From positions 1 to 12,069 of the forward strand of contig JAJQAM010000043.1 in NCBI GenBank assembly GCA_021203805.1: a stretch of 12,069 nt of DNA, in the 5' to 3' direction. Positions 1 to 5,282 of the stretch are shown one piece after another. The position numbers and the translations under genes were made by a program. How positions within the stretch are numbered: the first letter of the stretch is position 1; each line of letters opens with the position of its first letter. The notes beneath the pieces are model-generated. The model saw only the letters and a list, made by a program, of their open reading frames with translations, was not told the DNA's origin and made no database searches. The DNA comes from Coprobacillus sp. GTDB lineage: Bacteria > Bacillota_I > Bacilli_A > RFN20 > CAG-826.

Positions 1-37
1 TCTTAGCTATTTCACAAATTATTACCTTTTATCTTTT

Positions 38-75
38 AATTCCGTCCATCTTACGGGTGGAATTTTTTTTTTTTT
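38..75 (+). terminator. Intrinsic terminator of an upstream gene outside the window
   Basis: A 10-bp stem (arms 38-47 and 55-64, including two G-T wobbles) closes a 7-nt loop and runs into about 13 consecutive T residues. It must end transcription of a gene lying left of the window. Positions 1-37 show no convincing coding sequence. It separates that gene from the galactanase. Confidence 0.8.
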
Positions 76-145
76 CCTGACTAAAATAAACAATAAGTCA
101 AAAGAAAAACAGAAAAAATATAGTATTTTTTGTTTTTCAAATATT

Positions 146-151
146 TATAAT
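146..151 (+). promoter_or_regulatory. Possible -10 box for the galactanase gene
   Basis: A perfect TATAAT lies about 45 bp before the start codon in a very A/T-rich leader. The -35 candidate 17 bp further up (GTATTT) is poor, so the box could be a chance match in AT-rich DNA. No clear operator is visible between 76 and 194. Confidence 0.3.
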
Positions 152-194
152 TTTTAATTTTTGTTATTAAGTTAACGAGAAAGGAAAAAAGCTT

Positions 195-3100
195 ATGAAA
201 AAAAGTCGACTTACTTTACTTGGCTGCCTTTTATGCACCCTTGTCTTATCCGCTTGTCAGGTCGATGTGAGAGTCGAAGGCGACGTGAATGCTAATATCG
301 ACACAAATATCGATACAGATATCGATATTGACACTGACGATAATGACACTGGTGAGGGCGGTGATACTAGCGGCGCTGGTGAAAGTGGTGACGACGGAAG
401 CACTAAAGAAGACGTTCCAAGCGAGCTTACGCTTACATTAAGCGCTAGTGCGACTGAAGTAACTGTGGGTGATAGCGTTGAGATTAGCTACACCACAAAT
501 ATAGCAGGCGCTAGCGTTTCATTTTCTAGCTCTGATACGAGTCTAGCAACAGTTGCTAATAACGGCCATGTAACTACTCTTACTGCTGGAGTAGTAACTA
601 TTACTGGTGTTGCTTCTCTTGATGGCTATACAAATGCCACTGATAGCGTTGTTATTACTATTAATCCAGTTGACACTGGCTCTGGAGGAGGTGATGAGCC
701 AGGTGGCGATGAACCAGGGGGTAATGAACCTGGTGAAGAACCTGGAGAAGAACCAGGCACTAGCGATGTTACTACCTATGCAGTGGAGATTACTAATGGA
801 TCTAGCCTAACTCCGCTTGAGATAGGGGAGACGAAAACCGTCAGTGTTTCGCTTCTTACCTATACTAATGATGAAGAAACAGGTAGAGAGGATGCGTCCG
901 CTAGTGATGTTACTCTCTCTTCTTCAGTAAGCGGTGTTATATCTATAAGCGGTCTAGAGATTACCGCCCTAGCAGCGGGTGAGACCTATTTAACCGCGAC
1001 GTGGACAGAAAAAGAAGTCCAAAGTAGTGGCGTCTTAGTTACAGTAAATGAAGATACAAGTGAGCCTACTCCTGAACCCGAGCCTGAAATAGAAATAAGT
1101 TTCCTCGAGGATGTTTATTCTGTCAAAGTTGATGACACAGTTACAGTGGGTGTAAGTGTTAATCCATCTGATGCCACTGTTACCTACTCTTCAAGTGACA
1201 CTGGTGTCGCCACAGTTAATGAATACGGCGTGGTCAGTGGTGTGTCAGTTGGTAGCGCTACCCTAACCGCGACAGCGACCTTAGAAGGCTATGTCACGGG
1301 AACAGCGAGCTGCGCTATTAATGTGACCGCTAAAGATGAACCTATTATTGGAGCCTATGCAATCTGTGGTGATTTATTAAACTCCCACTGGAACGCTTCT
1401 CCAGACGCCGAATCTGAATACTACTTACCATATACCGCAAGTAGTGATAAGGTGTGGACCACAACTATTACCATAGCTAATGAAGATACAGAAAACAGCG
1501 ATTGGAATACCTATGGTGGATGGGCGGCTAGTTTCTGTATTGTTGAATACGGCGATGATAACGAAACAGTTGTCGCGGGCTATTCCGCTGTGGATGCGGA
1601 GAGTTCCACCGGTGTTATAGGCGGTGATGAAGAAAGTGATCATATCCAGGTCTACTGGAGGAACCAGTACACCCTTACAATTGATTTAAATGATTTAACT
1701 AATCCTTCAATTACTATCACCTGCCTTAGTGAATATGATTCTGCTTATGCGTTATACGGCTACTTTACCGAGGCAAGCTGGGAAGACACTCCTCTTCTAG
1801 ATAGTAATCTTGCTTTAAGATATAATTCAAAGGATCCTAGCACTCAGTATTGGACTGTTACTGTTACAACACTTGAATCCACAGAAACTTGGCTCGCGGG
1901 ATTCCGTATTGTCAAATATGGCGACTATAGCACTGACGTGGGAACCTACTCTAATCTTGCCGCCGATTCCCCTATTAATCTAGGTGAAGGAGATAGTGGT
2001 AATATTAATTTAAATTGGAATACCACATATGTAATTACAATTGATGGTACTAGCGGCACTCTATCTATTTCTATTTCTGAATATAGTGATGAGGGAGATA
2101 GCGGCGATTCTGGTGACAGCGGTGCTAGTGAGACAGTAACCGCTGAATACGCCCTCGTTGGAGATTTTAATGATTCCTCTTGGAAAGAATCTCCAGATAA
2201 AGCATCTAATTATTATCATTACTATTCTTCAGCGGATGAATCCACTTATACCTGGCAACTTACTGTCACTATGGCAGCGGATACTGGACAAGATTATGAT
2301 CCAAGTTTCTATGTCACTCCATATGGTAGTTGGGAAACTGTTGTAGGATTTTACCATCTTGATAGTAACTCCACTGGAGTTAAAGATAGTGCCAGTAAGG
2401 ATGGTGGTGTTTGTGTCGATTGGGGCTACACCTACGATATCGTTATTGATTTAAGTGATACATCTAACTTCTCAATTCTTGTAACTCTAGTTGAAGAAGA
2501 GGTAGAAGATGAGATCTATACGACCGATGGCTATTATGTACTAAGCGGTAACCTCTCAGAAGCGACATGGAGTGTTAATCCAGGGTATGACTCTGATTAT
2601 GCTCTTCCTTATGATTCCACAAATAGCAATTCTAAATACTGGACAAGAACCATAACCACTTGCAGTGAAGTTTCAGGTACTAGTGCTCCTAGCTTCCGTG
2701 TTCTTGATTACAACACATGGAATACGGTAGCAAAGTTTGAGGATTTTACAATTGATCCCGCATCTACAGGTGTTCTTAGCTATTATGTAGGTGATGATCA
2801 TAATATTGGTCTAGATGGCTGGAATACCACTTATGACATTACGATTGATATGAGAGGCTCTACTTGGACTATTCTTATTAATTATCATAATGAAGGTTTT
2901 GAAGCCGGTATAAATGGTAAAGCCGGAGGCTCTTCAAGCAGTACTGAAGGTGAACCCCTTGACTTAGATAGTAGTTATGCTATGGGCATGGATACCTCCT
3001 CAATTGTTGAGGTATTAAATGCTGGCGGCACTTTCTATGATGATAGTGGAGCTAAGCTTAACGGCATAGACGACTTTATGTCTTACCTTGCTTCACAGGG

Positions 3101-4112
3101 CATTAACTATATCCGTATTAGACTATGGAACGACCCCTACGATGAAAATGGTAATTCCTATAAAGGCGGCGGTAACGACCTTACAACTGATTTAGTGATT
3201 GCCGAGGCCGCCGTAAAAGCGGGAATGAAGATCTGTCTTGATCTTCACTATAGCGATTTCTGGGCGCACCACGGACAGCAATACGTTCCTAAAGCCTGGT
3301 CTAGTCTTAGCGATTCCGATTTAATCTCGACAGCGGCGGCGTGGACAACAGCCACTCTTCAAAGTTTTAAGGACGCAGGGTGCACTCCAAGCATGGTTCA
3401 GGTCGGAAATGAAACTAATGGTAACCAGATTTGCGGATTAACGGGAAACAGCACTAGTGCCATTAACTTCTTCAAAAATTGCTGCAGTGCAGTGAGAAGT
3501 TTCGACTCTACTATTCAAATTGTTATTCATTATTCTGATGACCAAAACCTTTCTACATATAAAACATATTATAATTCTCTTATTAGTGGTGGATGTGACT
3601 TTGATGTTATAGGACTAAGTTATTACTCCTATTATCATGAGTCTATGTCTAGTTTTAGAAGCACTCTTTCCGATCTATCCTCTACTTATAGCAGTAAGAA
3701 AATCTGCATTATGGAGTACTCCTACGGCTATACAGTTGACTGGCAGTATGTTGAAAGTAGCGATACACTCGATAACCAAGATGGTGGTGTTATGCAGAAC
3801 CAGTTCTGGACTACTGACGCCGAAGCAGGAGGATATGAAGCTTCTGTTAACGGACAAACTAGCTATATCTACGATGTTAATCAGGCAGTAGCAAGCCTTT
3901 CTAACGGCATTGGTAGTTTCTACTGGGAGCCTGCTTGGCTCGCTCTTAATGGCACCTGCTGGGCCTCTTCTTATTCAGATAGTTATTACCAAGCTAATAA
4001 TCAGTCTAACTCTGGATATAATGTCTGTACATGGGCAAACCAAGCCTTATTCGACTATAGCGGTCATCCATTAACTACACTTAGTATTTATAATCAGATG
4101 TGGGGAAAATAG
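195..4112 (+). CDS. Multidomain lipoprotein endo-beta-1,4-galactanase (GH53)
   Basis: Probable cell-surface enzyme that hydrolyses beta-1,4-galactan in type I arabinogalactan. The start is fixed by GAGAAAGGA (177-185) and by a lipoprotein signal peptide: basic MKKSR, a hydrophobic core, and lipobox LSAC with the lipidated Cys at residue 21. An Asp/Gly-rich spacer (22-75) follows. Then come three Big-type Ig-like domains (about 77-159, 192-286, 298-378), separated by a Gly/Glu/Pro linker (164-188) and a Pro/Glu linker (288-300). Next are four related beta-rich modules (about 387-514, 517-630, 651-766, 779-899), which I cannot assign to a named family but which are probably carbohydrate-binding. 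The C-terminal GH53 domain (928-1305) has the acid/base Glu1073 in VGNETNG and the nucleophile Glu1174 in IMEYSYGY, as expected for this clan GH-A family. At 1305 residues it is far longer than a bare GH53 enzyme (about 350-400). It is monocistronic, with terminators on both sides. GH53 assignment is firm; substrate and module roles are inferred. Confidence 0.93.
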   Translation: MKKSRLTLLGCLLCTLVLSACQVDVRVEGDVNANIDTNIDTDIDIDTDDNDTGEGGDTSGAGESGDDGSTKEDVPSELTLTLSASATEVTVGDSVEISYTTNIAGASVSFSSSDTSLATVANNGHVTTLTAGVVTITGVASLDGYTNATDSVVITINPVDTGSGGGDEPGGDEPGGNEPGEEPGEEPGTSDVTTYAVEITNGSSLTPLEIGETKTVSVSLLTYTNDEETGREDASASDVTLSSSVSGVISISGLEITALAAGETYLTATWTEKEVQSSGVLVTVNEDTSEPTPEPEPEIEISFLEDVYSVKVDDTVTVGVSVNPSDATVTYSSSDTGVATVNEYGVVSGVSVGSATLTATATLEGYVTGTASCAINVTAKDEPIIGAYAICGDLLNSHWNASPDAESEYYLPYTASSDKVWTTTITIANEDTENSDWNTYGGWAASFCIVEYGDDNETVVAGYSAVDAESSTGVIGGDEESDHIQVYWRNQYTLTIDLNDLTNPSITITCLSEYDSAYALYGYFTEASWEDTPLLDSNLALRYNSKDPSTQYWTVTVTTLESTETWLAGFRIVKYGDYSTDVGTYSNLAADSPINLGEGDSGNINLNWNTTYVITIDGTSGTLSISISEYSDEGDSGDSGDSGASETVTAEYALVGDFNDSSWKESPDKASNYYHYYSSADESTYTWQLTVTMAADTGQDYDPSFYVTPYGSWETVVGFYHLDSNSTGVKDSASKDGGVCVDWGYTYDIVIDLSDTSNFSILVTLVEEEVEDEIYTTDGYYVLSGNLSEATWSVNPGYDSDYALPYDSTNSNSKYWTRTITTCSEVSGTSAPSFRVLDYNTWNTVAKFEDFTIDPASTGVLSYYVGDDHNIGLDGWNTTYDITIDMRGSTWTILINYHNEGFEAGINGKAGGSSSSTEGEPLDLDSSYAMGMDTSSIVEVLNAGGTFYDDSGAKLNGIDDFMSYLASQGINYIRIRLWNDPYDENGNSYKGGGNDLTTDLVIAEAAVKAGMKICLDLHYSDFWAHHGQQYVPKAWSSLSDSDLISTAAAWTTATLQSFKDAGCTPSMVQVGNETNGNQICGLTGNSTSAINFFKNCCSAVRSFDSTIQIVIHYSDDQNLSTYKTYYNSLISGGCDFDVIGLSYYSYYHESMSSFRSTLSDLSSTYSSKKICIMEYSYGYTVDWQYVESSDTLDNQDGGVMQNQFWTTDAEAGGYEASVNGQTSYIYDVNQAVASLSNGIGSFYWEPAWLALNGTCWASSYSDSYYQANNQSNSGYNVCTWANQALFDYSGHPLTTLSIYNQMWGK
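684..758 (+). repeat. Short in-frame repeat encoding a Gly-Asp/Glu-Pro linker
   Basis: Imperfect 12-15-bp tandem units encode GDEPG/GNEPG/GEEPG motifs (residues 164-188 of the galactanase). This is a typical flexible acidic linker between the first and second Ig-like domains. Such repeats are prone to slippage and length variation. Confidence 0.75.
1353..2891 (+). repeat. Four divergent copies of a ~115-130-residue module inside the galactanase
   Basis: Each copy opens with an aromatic/Leu-Gly stretch ending in Trp (AYAICGDLLNSHW, AYALYGYFTEASW, EYALVGDFNDSSW, YYVLSGNLSEATW). It carries a mid-module YG- or YN-containing strand and closes with W-x3-Y-x3-I-D (W488, W608, W743, W876). The alternating polar/hydrophobic pattern suggests beta-sandwiches. 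An Asp/Ser/Gly linker (residues 631-646) parts copies 2 and 3. The copies are too diverged to be a recent duplication. The layout loosely recalls SusE/SusF-type or CBM modules; the family was not identified. Confidence 0.75.
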
Positions 4113-4143
4113 TTTACCCCTTTGTCATTATAAATAAATAATT

Positions 4144-4167
4144 AGCCCCTCCTAAGAGGGGCTTTTT
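4144..4167 (+). terminator. Intrinsic terminator of the galactanase gene
   Basis: A perfect 8-bp G/C-rich stem, AGCCCCTC / GAGGGGCT, has a CTAA loop and is followed by five T residues, 31 bp after the stop codon. This isolates the galactanase from the downstream unit. Confidence 0.93.
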
Positions 4168-4178
4168 ATTTCGCTATA

Positions 4179-4210
4179 TTGACAATAATATGTTTATTTA
4201 TTAATATAAT
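4179..4210 (+). promoter_or_regulatory. Candidate promoter of a repeat-containing small transcript
   Basis: There is a perfect -35 TTGACA at 4179-4184. The perfect TATAAT at 4205-4210 gives a 20-bp spacer, longer than ideal; TAATAT at 4202-4207 would give the ideal 17 bp. It lies just after the galactanase terminator and points toward the tandem repeats, with no open reading frame in front of it. The predicted start is near 4214-4218. Confidence 0.5.
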
Positions 4211-4213
4211 CTC

Positions 4214-4229
4214 GTGATAGATATATCAC
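4214..4229. promoter_or_regulatory. Operator-like perfect dyad at the predicted start site
   Basis: GTGATA and TATCAC are perfect 6-nt inverted arms around GATA, immediately after the candidate -10 box. This position suits repressor binding, but a chance or structural role is possible. A separate CTCCGGAG palindrome (4232-4239) follows within 3 bp. Confidence 0.35.
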
Positions 4230-4240
4230 CTCTCCGGAGT

Positions 4241-4381
4241 GAGGGCTTTGGTGGGAAACCTCTAATAAAAAACCACACGTAAATTTGAGGGTTTTGGTGG
4301 GAAACCTCCCCAATAAAAAACCACACCGAAATTGGAGGGCTTTCGCGGTAAACCTCCTACTAAAAAGCCACGACAAAATCT
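4241..4381. repeat. Three degenerate ~47-bp tandem repeats
   Basis: The units are 4241-4286 (46 bp), 4287-4334 (48 bp) and 4335-4381 (47 bp). Each starts GAGGG(C/T)TTT, has a G-rich loop, then AAACCTC, an A-rich run, and a CCAC-containing segment. Units 1 and 2 are close; unit 3 is more diverged, notably in the loop (CGCGGT for TGGTGGG). Minus-strand reading frames across the array are by-products of the repeat. This explains most of the gene-free stretch between the galactanase and the tRNAs. Confidence 0.85.
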
Positions 4382-4385
4382 AGGT

Positions 4386-4412
4386 AAGAAGCAAGAATGT
4401 CTGCTTCTTTTT
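4386..4412 (+). terminator. Intrinsic terminator after the tandem repeats
   Basis: A perfect 8-bp stem, AAGAAGCA / TGCTTCTT, encloses an 8-nt loop and ends in a T-rich tail (five T, one C, three T). It sits 5 bp after the last repeat and 30 bp before the tRNA promoter, so it cannot belong to the galactanase, which has its own terminator. Confidence 0.6.
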
Positions 4413-4442
4413 CTTTCCCTGTTTTTATAATAAAAACACATT

Positions 4443-4471
4443 TTGACAATATAGGCATATTTTGGCATAAT
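4443..4471 (+). promoter_or_regulatory. Promoter of the tRNA cluster
   Basis: A consensus -35 TTGACA (4443-4448) is followed by exactly 17 bp and then CATAAT (4466-4471), five of six matches to the -10 consensus. The predicted start near 4478 falls about 9 nt before the first tRNA. Confidence 0.8.
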
Positions 4472-4486
4472 ATTTAAAGTTATCAT

Positions 4487-4563
4487 GGCTGTGTAGCTCA
4501 GTTGGTTAGAGCGGCCGGTTCATACCCGGCAGGTCGAGGGTCCGAGTCCCCCCGCAGCTACCA
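4487..4563 (+). tRNA. tRNA-Met (CAT), elongator type
   Basis: 77 nt with encoded CCA. The anticodon loop TTCATAC sits on a perfect GCCGG/CCGGC stem. The GGCTGTG acceptor strand, the G1-T72 wobble and the TTCATAC loop match the Bacillus-type elongator tRNA-Met rather than the initiator, which has a GGG/CCC anticodon stem and a mismatched 1-72 pair. The T arm is odd: the loop is TCCGAGT (C at position 55 instead of T) and the stem GAGGG/CCCCC has an A-C mismatch at 50-64. Confidence 0.9.
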
Positions 4564-4578
4564 TAACGATAAAAAAAT

Positions 4579-4654
4579 GGATCCTTAGCTCAATGGTTAG
4601 AGCTCCCGGCTCATAACCGGTTGGTTCCGGGTTCGAGTCCTGGAGGATCCACCA
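4579..4654 (+). tRNA. tRNA with CAT anticodon, probably tRNA-Ile2 (lysidine-modified)
   Basis: 76 nt with encoded CCA and a perfect GGATCCT/AGGATCC acceptor stem. The anticodon loop is CTCATAA. A paired G1-C72 end and the lack of a GGG/CCC anticodon stem exclude an initiator. The loop and acceptor resemble Bacillota tRNA-Ile2, in which TilS converts C34 to lysidine to read ATA. A second elongator Met is the alternative. The 27-43 position is a C-T mismatch. It is cotranscribed with the neighbouring tRNAs. Confidence 0.85.
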
Positions 4655-4658
4655 TAGT

Positions 4659-4748
4659 GGAGGTGTACCCAAGTGGCTGAAGGGGTCGGTCTTGAAAACC
4701 GATAGGGGCGATGAACCCGCCAGAGTTCGAATCTCTGCACCTCCGCCA
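4659..4748 (+). tRNA. tRNA-Ser (TGA)
   Basis: 90 nt with encoded CCA, a GGAGGTG/CACCTCC acceptor stem and G discriminator. The anticodon TGA lies in loop CTTGAAA on a TCGGT/ACCGA stem, and the long variable arm is typical of serine tRNAs. It begins 4 nt after the previous tRNA and ends about 18 nt before the terminator. Confidence 0.95.
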
Positions 4749-4765
4749 TTAAAATATTAGATATT

Positions 4766-4795
4766 AAAAAAGTAGGACGAGGATCCTACTTTTTA
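4766..4795. terminator. Bidirectional terminator between the tRNA cluster and the minus-strand gene
   Basis: An 11-bp stem, AAAAAGTAGGA / TCCTACTTTTT, encloses a 6-nt loop. The A-run on one arm and T-run on the other make it work in both directions. It closes the tRNA operon on the plus strand and the zinc-ribbon gene, which ends at 4800, on the minus strand. Confidence 0.88.
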
Positions 4796-4799
4796 TATT

Positions 4800-5165
4800 C
4801 TAGAAGTAAATAGCAAATCCAAACCCTTCTAATATGTAATAAACAAGATAGAACACAAAGAGAATAATGGAGATTATTAGCCCCGCAGTTGCAAGTTTAT
4901 TCCACTGGTCGTATTTGTTTTTTTTGGCCACCCCAATAGCGCTTAAGACGATGCCAAGCGCTGGAACAACTAGATACATAGAGATAAATAAAGCGACGAT
5001 CGAAAAGACAAATCCCCACATTCCAAACTGGTTTCTTCTTATCTCTTCCTCTTCTCGATTGTGGTAGTGGTATTCACTCCCTACTGCCGGCTCCGCCCTT
5101 GCCCCGCAGTAAGGGCAGTACTCGCTCTCATCACTAATTTCTTTTCCGCATTTAGGGCATTTCAT
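4800..5165 (-). CDS. Zinc-ribbon membrane protein of unknown function (DUF4190-like)
   Basis: 121 residues. An N-terminal zinc ribbon is formed by CPKC (Cys3, Cys6) and CPYC (Cys17, Cys20). A charged, Glu/Arg-rich linker follows (about 24-45). Two hydrophobic segments (about 48-80 and 90-112) are separated by a Lys-rich loop, AKKNKYDQWNK. This layout resembles DUF4190-type small membrane proteins common in Bacillota. The start is supported by AAAGGAA about 9 nt upstream. The gene is alone on the minus strand and diverges from the sugar operon across 117 bp. The ribbon probably faces the cytoplasm. No specific function can be given. Confidence 0.85.
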   Translation of the reverse strand: MKCPKCGKEISDESEYCPYCGARAEPAVGSEYHYHNREEEEIRRNQFGMWGFVFSIVALFISMYLVVPALGIVLSAIGVAKKNKYDQWNKLATAGLIISIILFVFYLVYYILEGFGFAIYF

Positions 5166-5250
5166 ATCTCTTATTCCTTTATTAGATAAATCCTTCTATA
5201 TTTTACTCTCTTTATTTTACTCATTCTCTTTTCTCTTTATAAATAATATT

Positions 5251-5263
5251 TATAATCTATAAT
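5251..5263 (+). promoter_or_regulatory. Possible overlapping -10 boxes of the pentose operon
   Basis: Two TATAAT hexamers (5251-5256 and 5258-5263) lie 20-32 bp before the isomerase start. Neither has a good -35, and the region is T-rich. No recognisable AraR- or CRE-like operator was seen. Confidence 0.3.
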
Positions 5264-5282
5264 ATTTTAAGAGGTAATTATT

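Larger units (their letters stand above)
4217..4412 (+). ncRNA. Hypothetical small RNA containing three tandem hairpin repeats
   Basis: A transcript from the promoter at 4179-4210 to the terminator at 4386-4412 would be about 195 nt. It has no credible reading frame on this strand and would contain three ~47-nt repeat units, each able to fold a small GAGG...CCTC hairpin. It does not match an RNA family I recognise. The evidence is architectural only: promoter, structured repeats and terminator in order within a gap otherwise empty of genes. It could instead be an untranscribed intergenic repeat. Confidence 0.35.

Noticed and set aside
1..37. 3' end of an upstream coding region
   Set aside because: The stretch before the terminator is too short to show coding character, and no frame gives a recognisable protein end.
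78..101. TGACT...AGTCA inverted arms upstream of the galactanase as an operator
   Set aside because: Only 5-bp arms around a long AT-rich spacer; easily found by chance.
4241..4381. CRISPR array
   Set aside because: The units abut directly, the repeats are imperfect over their whole length and there are no unique spacers or cas genes.
4194..4486. Two overlapping minus-strand reading frames with repetitive peptides (phrases such as CGFLLGRFPTKTLKF)
   Set aside because: They are translations of the 47-bp tandem repeats in two frames, lack a convincing ribosome binding site and run into the tRNA promoter region.
4579..4654. Initiator tRNA-fMet
   Set aside because: It has a paired G1-C72 and lacks the three G-C pairs at the base of the anticodon stem.
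5166..5282. Riboswitch or T-box in the divergent leader before the sugar operon
   Set aside because: The 117-bp region is mostly T/A-rich without a terminator-like hairpin or conserved motif.
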